DNA of 42,218 bases from Chloroflexota bacterium (GTDB lineage: Bacteria > Chloroflexota > Anaerolineae > Promineifilales > Promineifilaceae): positions 1 to 42,218 of the forward strand of contig JAJRYT010000042.1 of NCBI GenBank assembly GCA_024275635.1. Direction: 5' to 3'. Shown one piece after another: positions 23,578 to 32,204 of this stretch. The translations under genes and the position numbers were made by a program. Positions within the stretch are counted from its first letter, which is position 1, and each line of letters opens with the position of its first letter. The notes below the pieces were generated by a model. The model was given only the letters and a program-made list of their open reading frames with translations, searched no databases and was not told where the DNA came from.

Positions 23578-23833
23578 AATCCTTCACCTCGCGATGTGTT
23601 GCGCGGCGCGAGGAAATAAGTCGAATTTCATCGCCGCGAAACGTATAAACAACCACTAAAATCTGTCCAGCGCCGCTCAATCCTACAGCGATAAACCGTT
23701 CTTCGCTGTCTGCGTCGGGGTCATGCCTATGTATGGCAAGCGGGTCATAAAGCACCCCTTCTGCATCGGCAAAAGATACGCCATGTTTTTTGCGATTATT
23801 TTTCGCTTTTGCCGGATCGAATTGAAATTGCAT
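23567..23833 (-). CDS. brnT: BrnT-family toxin (RelE-fold ribonuclease)
   Basis: This 88-residue protein matches BrnT throughout: FQFDPAKAKNNRKKHGVSFADAE at the N-terminus, DSEERFIAVGLSGAGQILVVVYTFR in the middle, and IRLISSRRATHREVKDY at the C-terminus, with basic residues used for RNA cleavage. It inhibits translation by mRNA cleavage when free of BrnA. The ATG has no ribosome site; an almost perfect sigma-70 promoter ends 6 nt upstream, so the mRNA may be leaderless. It is the first gene of the pair. Confidence 0.93.
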   Translation of the reverse strand: MQFQFDPAKAKNNRKKHGVSFADAEGVLYDPLAIHRHDPDADSEERFIAVGLSGAGQILVVVYTFRGDEIRLISSRRATHREVKDYEG

Positions 23834-23839
23834 CTAGTT

Positions 23840-23868
23840 ATTATATGCACATTATACATATACGTCAA
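23840..23868 (-). promoter_or_regulatory. Sigma-70 promoter of brnTA, probably leaderless
   Basis: On the minus strand TTGACG (23868-23863), a 17-nt spacer and TATAAT (23845-23840) are followed 6 nt later by the brnT ATG. Transcription would start at or within a base or two of the ATG. The spacer region (TATATGTATAATGTGCATATA) is nearly palindromic and could be the BrnA operator. Confidence 0.75.
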
Positions 23869-23903
23869 TTCTACGCCGCCCAACGGAGGAATATGATTTT
23901 TCA

Positions 23904-23935
23904 AGGCGGCAGTCATTTCTCAATGACTGCCGCCT
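23904..23935 (-). terminator. Strong hairpin after the tandem binding protein gene
   Basis: A perfect 14-bp stem (23904-23917 and 23922-23935) with loop TCTC sits 13 nt after the stop of the binding protein gene on the minus strand. There is no T-run after it, so it may act in mRNA protection or weak termination. It separates the three upstream transporter genes from brnTA. Confidence 0.65.
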
Positions 23936-23947
23936 CAGAACAAGTAA

Positions 23948-26029
23948 TTAGTTGCGCGGTTCGGGTACGATTTCGATGCTGCCGTCAATGATACCCGCTT
24001 CCGCAGCCTGCGCCGCGGCCACGGCATCAGCTGGCAATCCGTCAGCATAAAGCATCTTTTGGCCGCCGTTCTCCAGCGTAAGTTGGAACACCTGACCGCC
24101 GTACTCGCCAGCCTGATGAGCGGTAATCATCGCCAACAGCGTCGGCTGCCAATCATACAAGACCGTCACAATCACCGTATCTGGAGCCAGCGGAGTCTGG
24201 TCAGATTGCACACCCATCCAGGGCACGCCCGCTTCTTCAGCCACGCCGATTGCGCCCACCACCTGCTGCGCCGAACCAGTCAAAATGTCGGCCCCGGCAG
24301 CGATTTGCGTATTGGCCGCTTCAGCCGCTAGAGCGGTGTCGCCAAACGAACCGGTGAAGGAGACATTGACCTGGACATCCGGGTTGGTATCGCGCACACC
24401 GGCCACAAATCCATCAACGTGCAGCTTGGCGTCGCCGGCATCCACCGGCCCTACCAGGCCAATAATGCCGGATTCGGTCAGGGAAGCCGCCAGCACGCCG
24501 CTGACGTAACCGCCCTGCTCAAGACGCGGGTCATACGCGAAGACGTTGGTCACGCCTTCGTCGGCGCCAGTGTTGGTGGTAGTTCCCCAGGCAAAACTGG
24601 TTTCCGGGAAATCGGGGGCGAGTTCAAACAGGGATGTGCCGTACTGCGCCCCATGAGCGATGACAAGATTGTAGCCGCTGTCGGCGTAGTCGCTGATGGC
24701 GGCGGCGGCGTCGGTGACATTAAACATGTTCTCGGTGAAGGCGATTTCAATCACATCTTCGCCGTAGAATTCTTGCAGCAACGCCAATGAATCATAAATG
24801 GATTGGCTCCAGGCCAGATCGGTGGTGGTGGAGGGCATGACCAGGGCGATGCGGATGGGATCGATCTCCGGCATTTCCATAGCCGGTTCTTCGGCCATCG
24901 CCTCGCCAGAGAGGGCGGCCGCGACGTCAAAGCTGCCGTCGGCAATGGCCGCGGCTTCTTGCTGCGCGGCGGCAACGGCGTCAGCGTCCAGGCTGTCGGC
25001 AAAGTCCATGACCAGTCCGCCATTAGCGAGGGTCAGAGCGTAGGCTGTGCCGCCATATTCACCAGCCAGATGCTTTTTGATAATGTCGCTAAAAACGCCG
25101 TCCCAATTATACAACTGCGAAGCGACGACGGTGTCCGGCGCTAATGAGCTTTGGTCAGATTGTGTGCCCATCCAGACAACGCCTTGCTCTTCGGCTACGC
25201 CAATTGCGCCGACAACTTGTTGGGCCGAGCCGGTCAAGACATCGGCGCCGGCGGCGATGTGGGTATTGGCCGCTTCGGCAGCCAGGGCGGTGTCGCCAAA
25301 GGAGCCGGTGTAGCTGACGTTAACTTGCACGTCGGGGTTGGCCGCTTTGGCCCCGGCGACGAAGCCGTCGATGTACAGTTTGGCGTCGCCGGCTTCAACA
25401 GGGCCAACTACGCCCACCACGTTAGATTCAGTGATGCGGCCGGCGAGGAAGCCATTCACAAAGCCGCCTTCTTCAGCGCGGGCTTCGTAGGCGAAGATGT
25501 TTTCCAGACCTGCCTCTTTACCGGTGTCAACGGCCGTTCCCCAGGCAAAACTCGTTTCCGGGAAATCGGGCGCAATCTCGAACAGGGACGTGCCATACTG
25601 CGTGCCGTGGGCAATGACCAGGTCATACCCCTCGGCGGCGTAATCACGGATGGCCGCGGCCGCATCGGTGACGTTGAACATATTCTCGGTAAAGGCGATT
25701 TCAAAAACATCTGCGCCGCCGGCCTGTTCCTGAAGCCGTACCAGCGCGTCATAAATCGCCTGGCTCCAGGCCAGATCCGTGACAGTGGACGGCATGACAA
25801 TGGCAACGCGAACCGCCTCAATGTCGGCGACATCCGCTTCGGCGGAAACATCTTCAACAGCGGCTTCTGTCGGCGCAGGTTCTTCAACTGGAGCCGCTGC
25901 TTCTTGCGTGGGTTCGGGAACGGCCGTATCTGGCGTATCCGGTTCCGCAACCTCGCTTGTCTCCCCGCCACCGCAGGCGACCAGGGCTAAAACTAGTACC
26001 AATAACAATAACCAAACTTTCTTCTTCAT
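23948..26029 (-). CDS. BMP-family binding lipoprotein with two tandem substrate-binding domains
   Basis: This 693-residue lipoprotein (signal with lipobox LVAC, Cys19; acidic Pro/Glu/Ala linker to about residue 70) contains two complete BMP domains in tandem, about residues 72-378 and 391-693. Both begin with the pattern RxAxVMPSTxTDLAWSQxIY and contain IAFTENMFNVTDAAAAI, PDFPETSFAWGT, DTALAAEAANT and LTGSAQQVVGAIGVAEE. By eye about two thirds of residues are identical, so the duplication is fairly recent. Usual BMP proteins have one domain. The neighbouring permeases suggest it feeds an importer of nucleosides or similar. The start ATG has GGAGAAG 3 nt upstream. It is last in the permease-permease-binding protein block, with the ATPase gene split off by brnTA. 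Confidence 0.95.
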   Translation of the reverse strand: MKKKVWLLLLVLVLALVACGGGETSEVAEPDTPDTAVPEPTQEAAAPVEEPAPTEAAVEDVSAEADVADIEAVRVAIVMPSTVTDLAWSQAIYDALVRLQEQAGGADVFEIAFTENMFNVTDAAAAIRDYAAEGYDLVIAHGTQYGTSLFEIAPDFPETSFAWGTAVDTGKEAGLENIFAYEARAEEGGFVNGFLAGRITESNVVGVVGPVEAGDAKLYIDGFVAGAKAANPDVQVNVSYTGSFGDTALAAEAANTHIAAGADVLTGSAQQVVGAIGVAEEQGVVWMGTQSDQSSLAPDTVVASQLYNWDGVFSDIIKKHLAGEYGGTAYALTLANGGLVMDFADSLDADAVAAAQQEAAAIADGSFDVAAALSGEAMAEEPAMEMPEIDPIRIALVMPSTTTDLAWSQSIYDSLALLQEFYGEDVIEIAFTENMFNVTDAAAAISDYADSGYNLVIAHGAQYGTSLFELAPDFPETSFAWGTTTNTGADEGVTNVFAYDPRLEQGGYVSGVLAASLTESGIIGLVGPVDAGDAKLHVDGFVAGVRDTNPDVQVNVSFTGSFGDTALAAEAANTQIAAGADILTGSAQQVVGAIGVAEEAGVPWMGVQSDQTPLAPDTVIVTVLYDWQPTLLAMITAHQAGEYGGQVFQLTLENGGQKMLYADGLPADAVAAAQAAEAGIIDGSIEIVPEPRN

Positions 26030-26068
26030 GTGCTTCTCCTTGTATAAGTTTTATAGTCTTGTAGTCAA

Positions 26069-26110
26069 GTAGTCTAGTAGTCGTACAATCTCATTCGACT
26101 ACTAGACTAC
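26069..26110. repeat. Intercistronic palindrome between permease and binding protein genes
   Basis: Perfect 15-bp arms GTAGTCTAGTAGTCG (26069-26083) and CGACTACTAGACTAC (26096-26110) with a 12-bp centre; related words (GTAGTCAAGTAGTC, CCGGACTACCCGACTA) extend the symmetry outward over about 90 bp. It lies between two genes of one operon. Confidence 0.85.
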
Positions 26111-26130
26111 CCGGCTACCGGACTACCCGA

Positions 26131-27081
26131 CTAATTCTCTCCTCGCGCAAATGGTTTCGTTAACGCTGCCGGCTGCAGCGAACGACGGAACGGAAGCGCC
26201 AGGGCGATAATCGTCAATAAATAAGGCAACATGACAGCCACATCAGATGGGATATTCAGGCCCAAGACCTGCACCCACAACTGCAAGGCGTTCACGGCGC
26301 TAAAAAGCAGCGCCCCCAATAACACGCCCTTGGGCCGCCAACTACCAAAGTAGACCAGGGCAACGGCAATAAATCCCATGCCGTTGGTCATGTTCTCTTG
26401 AAAAATACCTAAGAGCGAAATAGAGAGGGAAGCGCCGCCGATGCCAGCTAATGCGGATCCCAATGAAACAGCGGCGTAGCGAACGGCCGTTACACTCACC
26501 CCCAACGAATCAACCGCCTCCGGATTTTGGCCAACAGCGCGAATTTTCAATCCCCATGTCGTCTTATTCAAGGCCCACCAGGAAACCGGAACCAGGGCAA
26601 ACGCGCCATACGTCATGATACTGTGGCTAAAGAAAATATCGCCCAGAACAGGGATGTCGGTCAGGCAAAAACTACCGCCAAAACAAAATTTCAACTCTGA
26701 AAAACCATCTACCCCTGCTACTGTGCCCAGCATCGTCTTAAACAACAGGCTGGAAGCGCCCAAGCCAAACATATACAGACCAATCCCGCTGATCCCCTGT
26801 TCGGCTTGAAACGTAATACTGACAACCGACATAAGCAGGCCCATCAACAAGCCGATTATGGCCGCAGCCACCAAGCCCAACCAGGGATTCCCCGTCTGAA
26901 AAACGGTAAAGAAACCGAAAAATGCCCCCATCAGCATAACGCCTTCCACGCCTAGGTTCAGGACGCCGGAGCGCTGTGCGAAAGTTTCACCGATGGCGGC
27001 ATACAAATAAGGCGTCGCCAACCGGATGCCAGAATGAACAATGCCCAAAATAATAGCTAAAACCGTCAAATTTTCATTCAT
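26131..27081 (-). CDS. BMP-type ABC transporter permease (NupQ-like), upstream system
   Basis: This 316-residue membrane protein matches the permease at 16493-17458: ATPYLYAAIGETFAQRSGVLN and LGVEGVMLMGAFFGFF at the N-terminus, the coupling loop LKIRAVGQNPEAVDSLGVSV, and IPSDVAVMLPYLLTIIALALPF at the end. An inserted short periplasmic segment (ELKFCFGGSFCLTD) has two cysteines that could form a disulfide; it is not in the homologous copy. It lies 68 bp after the first permease of this system. Confidence 0.92.
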   Translation of the reverse strand: MNENLTVLAIILGIVHSGIRLATPYLYAAIGETFAQRSGVLNLGVEGVMLMGAFFGFFTVFQTGNPWLGLVAAAIIGLLMGLLMSVVSITFQAEQGISGIGLYMFGLGASSLLFKTMLGTVAGVDGFSELKFCFGGSFCLTDIPVLGDIFFSHSIMTYGAFALVPVSWWALNKTTWGLKIRAVGQNPEAVDSLGVSVTAVRYAAVSLGSALAGIGGASLSISLLGIFQENMTNGMGFIAVALVYFGSWRPKGVLLGALLFSAVNALQLWVQVLGLNIPSDVAVMLPYLLTIIALALPFRRSLQPAALTKPFARGEN

Positions 27082-27149
27082 GCGTTCACCTCCACAGAAG
27101 AGGAGGCTGGATGAGTCGTATCCGTCACATCCATCGTATCAGTCGGTCC

Positions 27150-28325
27150 CTAATCCACCGAAACGCGCCGATTCTGCCGCTTGCGGGCAAAATAATCGGT
27201 GCTGACAACAAAGAGAACAACCAGCCCTAAAATTGCCTGAATCAAAACCTGCGGCACTTGCATGGCCCGCTGCATCTTGTCGCCGCCCACCAACAAACCG
27301 CCGAACAAAATAGACGAGGGGATCATGCCCAGGGGATGTAATTTGCCAAACAATGCAGCCACAATGCCGGAAAAGCCATACCCGGCAGACACGGCCAGCG
27401 GTTCAAACATGCGGTGGTGCAGCCCCAAAATTTCCACCGCGCCGGCCAACCCGGCAAATACGCCGCTTAACGTCATAGAAAGTATCATGTTGGCTTTGAC
27501 ATTGATTCCGGCATAACGTGATGCGTGCGGATTTAGTCCAACAGCGCGGATACGATAACCGATAGTCGTGCGCCAAAGGAAAATATAAATCAAAATCGCC
27601 ATGACAATAGCAAAGATGAGCCCGCTGTGTAAGCGAGTTGGCTCAACCAAGACGCCATAAATCTCCTTGCTGGCCCCCTGCAAATTCAAATCTTTAGCCG
27701 ATTGAGTAAACCCCAGGGATTTTGCCAGATCAGTGAAACGAGGCATATCTATTGCTTTGGGCAAACGCGCCGAGTGCGGGATATTTGTCCCCGCCTCCAC
27801 TTCCGCCGGATCGATCATCGGGCCGCGCAGCAGGTAAAACCCAATCTGGATGGCGATCTGGTTCATCATGATAGTACTTAGAATTTCATTGACCCCTAGA
27901 TGTGCCTTGAGGTAACCAGGAATAGCGGCCCACAAGCCTCCCATCACGGCCCCGGCGATCAAGCTGATGACAATAACTAATGTGCTATTCAGGCTGTCGC
28001 CCAATTGTAATCCCACGAAAGTGGTTAACACCGCCGCAACAATTAATTGCCCTTCGGCGCCGATGTTGATAACGCCGCCCCGGAAAGCAATGGCAATGCC
28101 CAGACCAACTAACAATAACGGCGTTGCCTTGACAAGGGTATCAGCCAGACCGTTTTTGCTGCCGAATGCACCAACGACCATTGCTTTGTAGGCTTCCCAG
28201 GGGTTGACGCCTTGCAGAGATAGAATAACAGCGCCTATGATGAAGGCAGCCAGTACAGCGAGAAACGGCAAAAGGGTATCAAGCAATCGTTCAAAGAATT
28301 GGCGGTTTACTCTCGTTTTTTCCAC
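27150..28325 (-). CDS. BMP-type ABC transporter permease (NupP-like), upstream system
   Basis: This 391-residue membrane protein is homologous to the 388-residue permease at 17455-18621: LVKATPLLLVGLGIAIAFRGG, VINIGAEGQLIVAAVL and the coupling loop RAVGLNPHASRYAGINV. A roughly 50-residue segment between helices (GTNIPHSARLPKAIDM, then LNLQGASKEIYG) faces outside. It is the first gene of the minus-strand transporter block. The start is GTG at 28325 with GAGG about 9 nt upstream. Confidence 0.92.
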   Translation of the reverse strand: MEKTRVNRQFFERLLDTLLPFLAVLAAFIIGAVILSLQGVNPWEAYKAMVVGAFGSKNGLADTLVKATPLLLVGLGIAIAFRGGVINIGAEGQLIVAAVLTTFVGLQLGDSLNSTLVIVISLIAGAVMGGLWAAIPGYLKAHLGVNEILSTIMMNQIAIQIGFYLLRGPMIDPAEVEAGTNIPHSARLPKAIDMPRFTDLAKSLGFTQSAKDLNLQGASKEIYGVLVEPTRLHSGLIFAIVMAILIYIFLWRTTIGYRIRAVGLNPHASRYAGINVKANMILSMTLSGVFAGLAGAVEILGLHHRMFEPLAVSAGYGFSGIVAALFGKLHPLGMIPSSILFGGLLVGGDKMQRAMQVPQVLIQAILGLVVLFVVSTDYFARKRQNRRVSVD

Positions 28326-28661
28326 ACGCTGCCTCGTTTTTTCGATCTTGTTTGAAAGGGTAAACAGTTATATGAATTAGGGGCCAATTGAAATAAGGGC
28401 TTGAGTTTTCTGAAAAACGATCCGCAAGGGTGCAAAAGGCGTAGAGAGTTGAAAAGGTTTCTGCGTTCTCAGCGTCTCTGTAGTGAAATCAACCTTTTTC
28501 AGCACACTCATCCTTTATATAGTAGCCAAGTACCTGTAACTATATGCGATTCCGGTCTTAAAAGCGGTAGAGGAATGTCATGAATTTGCTGTGACTATAG
28601 TACTCTTTTCCTCATAATATGCCCAAAAAAGTAATATGTGCCGCTGAAAGCGAACTATTCG
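28326..28661. other. Intergenic region upstream of transporter operon
   Basis: This 336-bp region holds no gene. It contains an inverted repeat (GTTGAAAAGGTT at about 28449 against AACCTTTTTCAG at about 28491) enclosing the words GCGTTCTCAGCGTCTCTGTAG, related to the CTCTGTGT palindrome at 14620. Presumably it also holds the promoter of the transporter operon, but no convincing -35/-10 pair was found. Confidence 0.6.
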
Positions 28662-29876
28662 CTATCCATTGGGCAATCCCAGGGTGCGCCCGGCGTGATT
28701 TTCTATGATTGCCTGTTCCTCGCGGTAGTAGTTTATGCGATTTTCGTCGCCGTTTTTTTGAGCGATGGCAACTGCCTGACGAATATCCTGGTAGGCCAGT
28801 TCGTATTGGCGTTGACGGCGATGGGCCTGACTGCGTAGGTGGTAAAGGACGGCTTTATGGTGGGAAACGGCCGTTTCCTCTCCCTCTCCCTTCTGCGCCA
28901 ACGCCTCATCCAAATGGTTGATCGCTGTCTCGGGTTCATTTCTATCCAGGTGATATTTGCCCAATAATTGATGGGCATACACCTGGCCGACCGGGTTAGG
29001 AACCCCCAGACTGAGCGCCTTCTGTAAATGCTCGCTGGCACGGCGCGGGATTTGTGATTTTCCGGCGCTTTCCAGTATTGCCAGCTCCAGATAGCCCGGC
29101 CCGGCGTTGGGATTTTGGTTCAGGAAAGTTTTTAGCGCCGTCTTGGCCCGGTTAACAACGCCGGCCTGTCGCAGCATGTCTATGTATTTTAACTGAACGG
29201 CCGTATCATGGAGATCACGCGACGCCGCCTCTTGAACGGCTGTAAATTGGTCACGCTCGGCAATGGTTTCGTGGGACGGCCGTTCAAACCAGCCCGTCCT
29301 ATCCCCCCAATAAAATAGTAAAACCAGCCCCAAATGGAGGGGAACCAACAATCCGCTTAAAAGCGGCGTCGCCCTAAAATCATAAATCGTCTTCCAATCC
29401 CCATCAAATCCAAACAATGTAAAAAGGGGATAATAAATAGTAGAAAAATAAACCTGGAAACGAAAAGCGCGTAAACCAAAAAAGCGCAATGCCGAACGCT
29501 TATTTCTCTTCAACAACAGCCAAATAGCCACCCCAAAAACGAGCGATCCCAGCGTCCCCGCCAGACCAATGAGCCAGTTTTGCGCCTGACTAAACGTACC
29601 CTGGGGAACAACATATCCCCAAAAGACTCTGTAACCAAATTCCACAACCTGTCCGCCAAAAGCCCAAACAGCCAACGCATGACCCAATTCATGAAGAAGC
29701 ACGCCGATGGGGACGGCTATGAAAAAAGAAGCTTGTTCAACCAGGGATTTTTTGCGCCGGGTCAATGGTTCTTGTACGACAGACGACCATTCACGCCAAA
29801 TTGTCGCTGACAATTGCAGGCTGCGAAAAATATAGAAGAGGGAGAAAAGGTTGAACAGCCCAAGAATAGCGGGCAT
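28662..29876 (-). CDS. M50-family membrane metalloprotease with C-terminal TPR-like repeats
   Basis: This 404-residue protein has a zinc-binding His62-Glu-Leu-Gly-His66 motif inside a membrane helix (IAVPIGVLLHELGHALAVWAF) and a likely third ligand Asp in FGFDGDW (158-160), as in site-2 proteases. About four to five transmembrane segments occupy residues 1-190. The C-terminal half (200-404) is helical and TPR-like (ASEHLQKALSLGVPNPVGQVY, NEPETAINHLDEALAQKG, AVLYHLRSQAHRRQRQYELA). The TPR half probably lies in the cytosol and recruits substrates. The classical NPDG motif is degenerate, so the subfamily is unusual. Confidence 0.85.
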   Translation of the reverse strand: MPAILGLFNLFSLFYIFRSLQLSATIWREWSSVVQEPLTRRKKSLVEQASFFIAVPIGVLLHELGHALAVWAFGGQVVEFGYRVFWGYVVPQGTFSQAQNWLIGLAGTLGSLVFGVAIWLLLKRNKRSALRFFGLRAFRFQVYFSTIYYPLFTLFGFDGDWKTIYDFRATPLLSGLLVPLHLGLVLLFYWGDRTGWFERPSHETIAERDQFTAVQEAASRDLHDTAVQLKYIDMLRQAGVVNRAKTALKTFLNQNPNAGPGYLELAILESAGKSQIPRRASEHLQKALSLGVPNPVGQVYAHQLLGKYHLDRNEPETAINHLDEALAQKGEGEETAVSHHKAVLYHLRSQAHRRQRQYELAYQDIRQAVAIAQKNGDENRINYYREEQAIIENHAGRTLGLPNG

Positions 29877-30038
29877 AACACACCTGGGTTGGTCCGTTTC
29901 AGGCGCTTCCCGCTCATCCTGAAAACGAACTATGTTGCCTTAAGGATTGTAACCGTCTTAGCTATCCGCTAATTGGGGCGCGATCATACAACAGGGCGGC
30001 AGCAAGGGCAAACTGGCGTCTTCATCCTCCCCCCCCCC

Positions 30039-32192
30039 TCAATCTGGAACAGGAATACGCCACAGAGAAGAGGGGACATCCTCATCTTCTCCCCAATGGG
30101 ATTCAAAAGCAATGAAACGGCCGTCCCCTGACCAGGAAGGCGCGCAATCTTCGTGCGTATCGCTGAAGGTAACGCGGATAGGGGTCCCGCCCTCAGCCGG
30201 GATGATGAAGATGTTGGGCGTGGGCAGTCTGCCAAAATCGGAGGAGTAGACGATGAAACGGCCGTCCGGCGACCAGCTGGCATCCGTATCACTCGATGAT
30301 TGATCGGTGACGAGGCGCAAGTCTGTCCCATCCGGAGCCATCGTGTAAATGTCCCAATCCTCACTGCCGGGATCGTGCCGCTGGAACAAAATGCGCGCCC
30401 CGGTTGGCGACCAGTTTGGCTGGCGATCATCCACGCCGCCGGCCGGGCCATCGGTGAGGACGGTCAGTTCCGTGCCATCGGCCCGCACCTTCCAGATGCT
30501 CCCCTGCTGCCGGTCATCGGGCACGTCATTGTCCGCTTCAAAGACAATCCACTCTCCATCCGGCGACCAGGACGGCTCGATGTACCAGGGCGGGCCGCTG
30601 TGACGGGTGATGGGGCTGAAATCGGCGCCGTCAGGCGCAATGCGCCACACATCGTCCGCTTCGGCGCGGTCGGAAGCGAACACGATACGGCCGTTGATGG
30701 CATTCCAGGCCGAGCCGGGCAGGTTGACATTGTCCTGGTCTTCCCAGGGGGTCAGGCGGGTGACGCCGCCGCTCGTCAAATCCAACAGGAAAACGCCGGC
30801 CGGGCCGATGTTGTAGCCGTTCTCAAAGCGGGTGAAGATGAGTTGGGTTCCATCGGGAGAAAAGGCGGCGTTTTGGTCGCTGGCCTTCGGCGGCGGGTCG
30901 GTGAGGCGGACCGCGTCGTCGGGTCGGGTTTCGTAAGCGAAGGAGAGCGGCTCTTCCGGCGGGGATACGGCCGTTTCCACCCGCTTATTCGCCTGCCAGG
31001 CAGCCACGAGGGGAGCAAATGCGGCCGTTTCCGGATCGTAACCAGGCGCCGCCCGATCCGGCCCCATGTGCAGTTCAAAGCCCAACTCCTCCCACTCCTC
31101 GTCATCCCAGGCGTACCAGAGCCAACTCCAGCCGCGCGCCTCGAACAACGTAAGCTGGTCGCTGATATACTGATCCATCCCTGGCAGCCAGCGAATGCCG
31201 CCCCACTCGCCCACGACAATGGGGACGCCGTAGCGCGCCTGGAAAGCGTCCACCGGTTCCAGGATTTCGGCCAGCGTCTCCCGGTCAAAATACTCCCCGT
31301 CAAAGTCGCCGGGATAAGCGGCGTAGGGCGGGATTTCTTGGTGGGTGAATTCAAACGGCTCGTAGGTGTGCAGGGAGTAGATAATGTTGTCGTCGTCAAA
31401 GCGATCCAACCGGGCAAAGCCGCCGGATCCGCCCCAGTTGACCGGCTCAATCAGGATCGGCCGTTCCCGATCCACGTCACGAATGGCGGCAATAAGTCGG
31501 GGGGCCAGTTGGTTCCAAAGAGCAGTGGCCTGGGGAAAAGGCATATCTTCTTCCCCGGTCAAAAACCAGTCGAGGGCCGGTTCGATGATCGGTTCCCAGG
31601 CGATAATTTCGGGGCGATCCTGGAAACGGCCGGCCACGTCGCGCAGCATCGCCTGATAAGCAGTCTGGGCAATCTCATCCTCGTAGAGCGTGGTGATGAC
31701 GTCTTCATCTTCGATGGCGGGCATCATGGCATTGCGCCCCGGCCCGTTGCGGACGCCGACGACGGCGTACAACCCGGCGGCGGCGACGTTGTCCAACGCG
31801 GCCGCTGCCAGGGCAAGTTGATCCTCATCGGCAGCGTAAGGCGGCTCAATCGTCCAGGCGTATTGAAATTCCAGAGCGATGATTTGCACGCCCAGGTCGC
31901 GCAGTTGCTGCAGGCTCTCCACAGAAGGATAGGGCGGGTCGTTGTATTCATCCGGGCCGCCGTAGCCGATTTCGACAACGGCGCCGCGGACGGGGTTGGC
32001 CTGCCAGTCGGCGGCGGTGTGGGGCACGGCCGTATCGGACGCGGGGGAAGGAGCGAGCGGTGATTGTGTTGGCTGGGGGATGGCAGGCTGTGCCGGGGAC
32101 ACGGCCGTCGGCGTCTCATCTTCCTCCAGGCTGCAAGCCATCAACCCACCCAAGAGAACGCTAATTAACAAAAAAGTTCGCCATTGGTTCAT
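30039..32192 (-). CDS. Lipoprotein with GH5-like glycoside hydrolase and TolB/WD40-like beta-propeller
   Basis: This 717-residue lipoprotein (start ATG 32192 with AAGGAG 8 nt upstream; lipobox MACS, Cys20) has an N-terminal (beta/alpha)8 glycosidase-like domain at about 65-400. Catalytic candidates are Glu204 in AWEPIIEP (acid/base, the NEP position) and Glu329 in IVVGEWGG (nucleophile). The C-terminal part (about 420-717) is a TolB-type propeller of repeats SPDGTQLIFTR, SPDGEWIVFEAD, SPTGARILFQR, SPDGRFIVYSSD and SGDGRFIAFESH. Such a fusion suggests a surface enzyme on polysaccharide, with the propeller for binding. The gene carries several ACGGCCGT copies. It starts 13 bp after the stop of the unknown secreted protein gene. 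Confidence 0.85.
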   Translation of the reverse strand: MNQWRTFLLISVLLGGLMACSLEEDETPTAVSPAQPAIPQPTQSPLAPSPASDTAVPHTAADWQANPVRGAVVEIGYGGPDEYNDPPYPSVESLQQLRDLGVQIIALEFQYAWTIEPPYAADEDQLALAAAALDNVAAAGLYAVVGVRNGPGRNAMMPAIEDEDVITTLYEDEIAQTAYQAMLRDVAGRFQDRPEIIAWEPIIEPALDWFLTGEEDMPFPQATALWNQLAPRLIAAIRDVDRERPILIEPVNWGGSGGFARLDRFDDDNIIYSLHTYEPFEFTHQEIPPYAAYPGDFDGEYFDRETLAEILEPVDAFQARYGVPIVVGEWGGIRWLPGMDQYISDQLTLFEARGWSWLWYAWDDEEWEELGFELHMGPDRAAPGYDPETAAFAPLVAAWQANKRVETAVSPPEEPLSFAYETRPDDAVRLTDPPPKASDQNAAFSPDGTQLIFTRFENGYNIGPAGVFLLDLTSGGVTRLTPWEDQDNVNLPGSAWNAINGRIVFASDRAEADDVWRIAPDGADFSPITRHSGPPWYIEPSWSPDGEWIVFEADNDVPDDRQQGSIWKVRADGTELTVLTDGPAGGVDDRQPNWSPTGARILFQRHDPGSEDWDIYTMAPDGTDLRLVTDQSSSDTDASWSPDGRFIVYSSDFGRLPTPNIFIIPAEGGTPIRVTFSDTHEDCAPSWSGDGRFIAFESHWGEDEDVPSSLWRIPVPD

Positions 32193-32204
32193 TATGTCCA
32201 CTCC

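Noticed and set aside
23904..23935. Classical rho-independent terminator after the tandem binding protein gene
   Set aside because: The stem is excellent but no T-run follows on the coding strand, so only a hairpin with possible weak termination is claimed.
30300..32063. 587-residue plus-strand frame opposite the GH5-TolB lipoprotein
   Set aside because: No domain or ribosome site; the minus strand shows signal peptide, catalytic motifs and propeller repeats.
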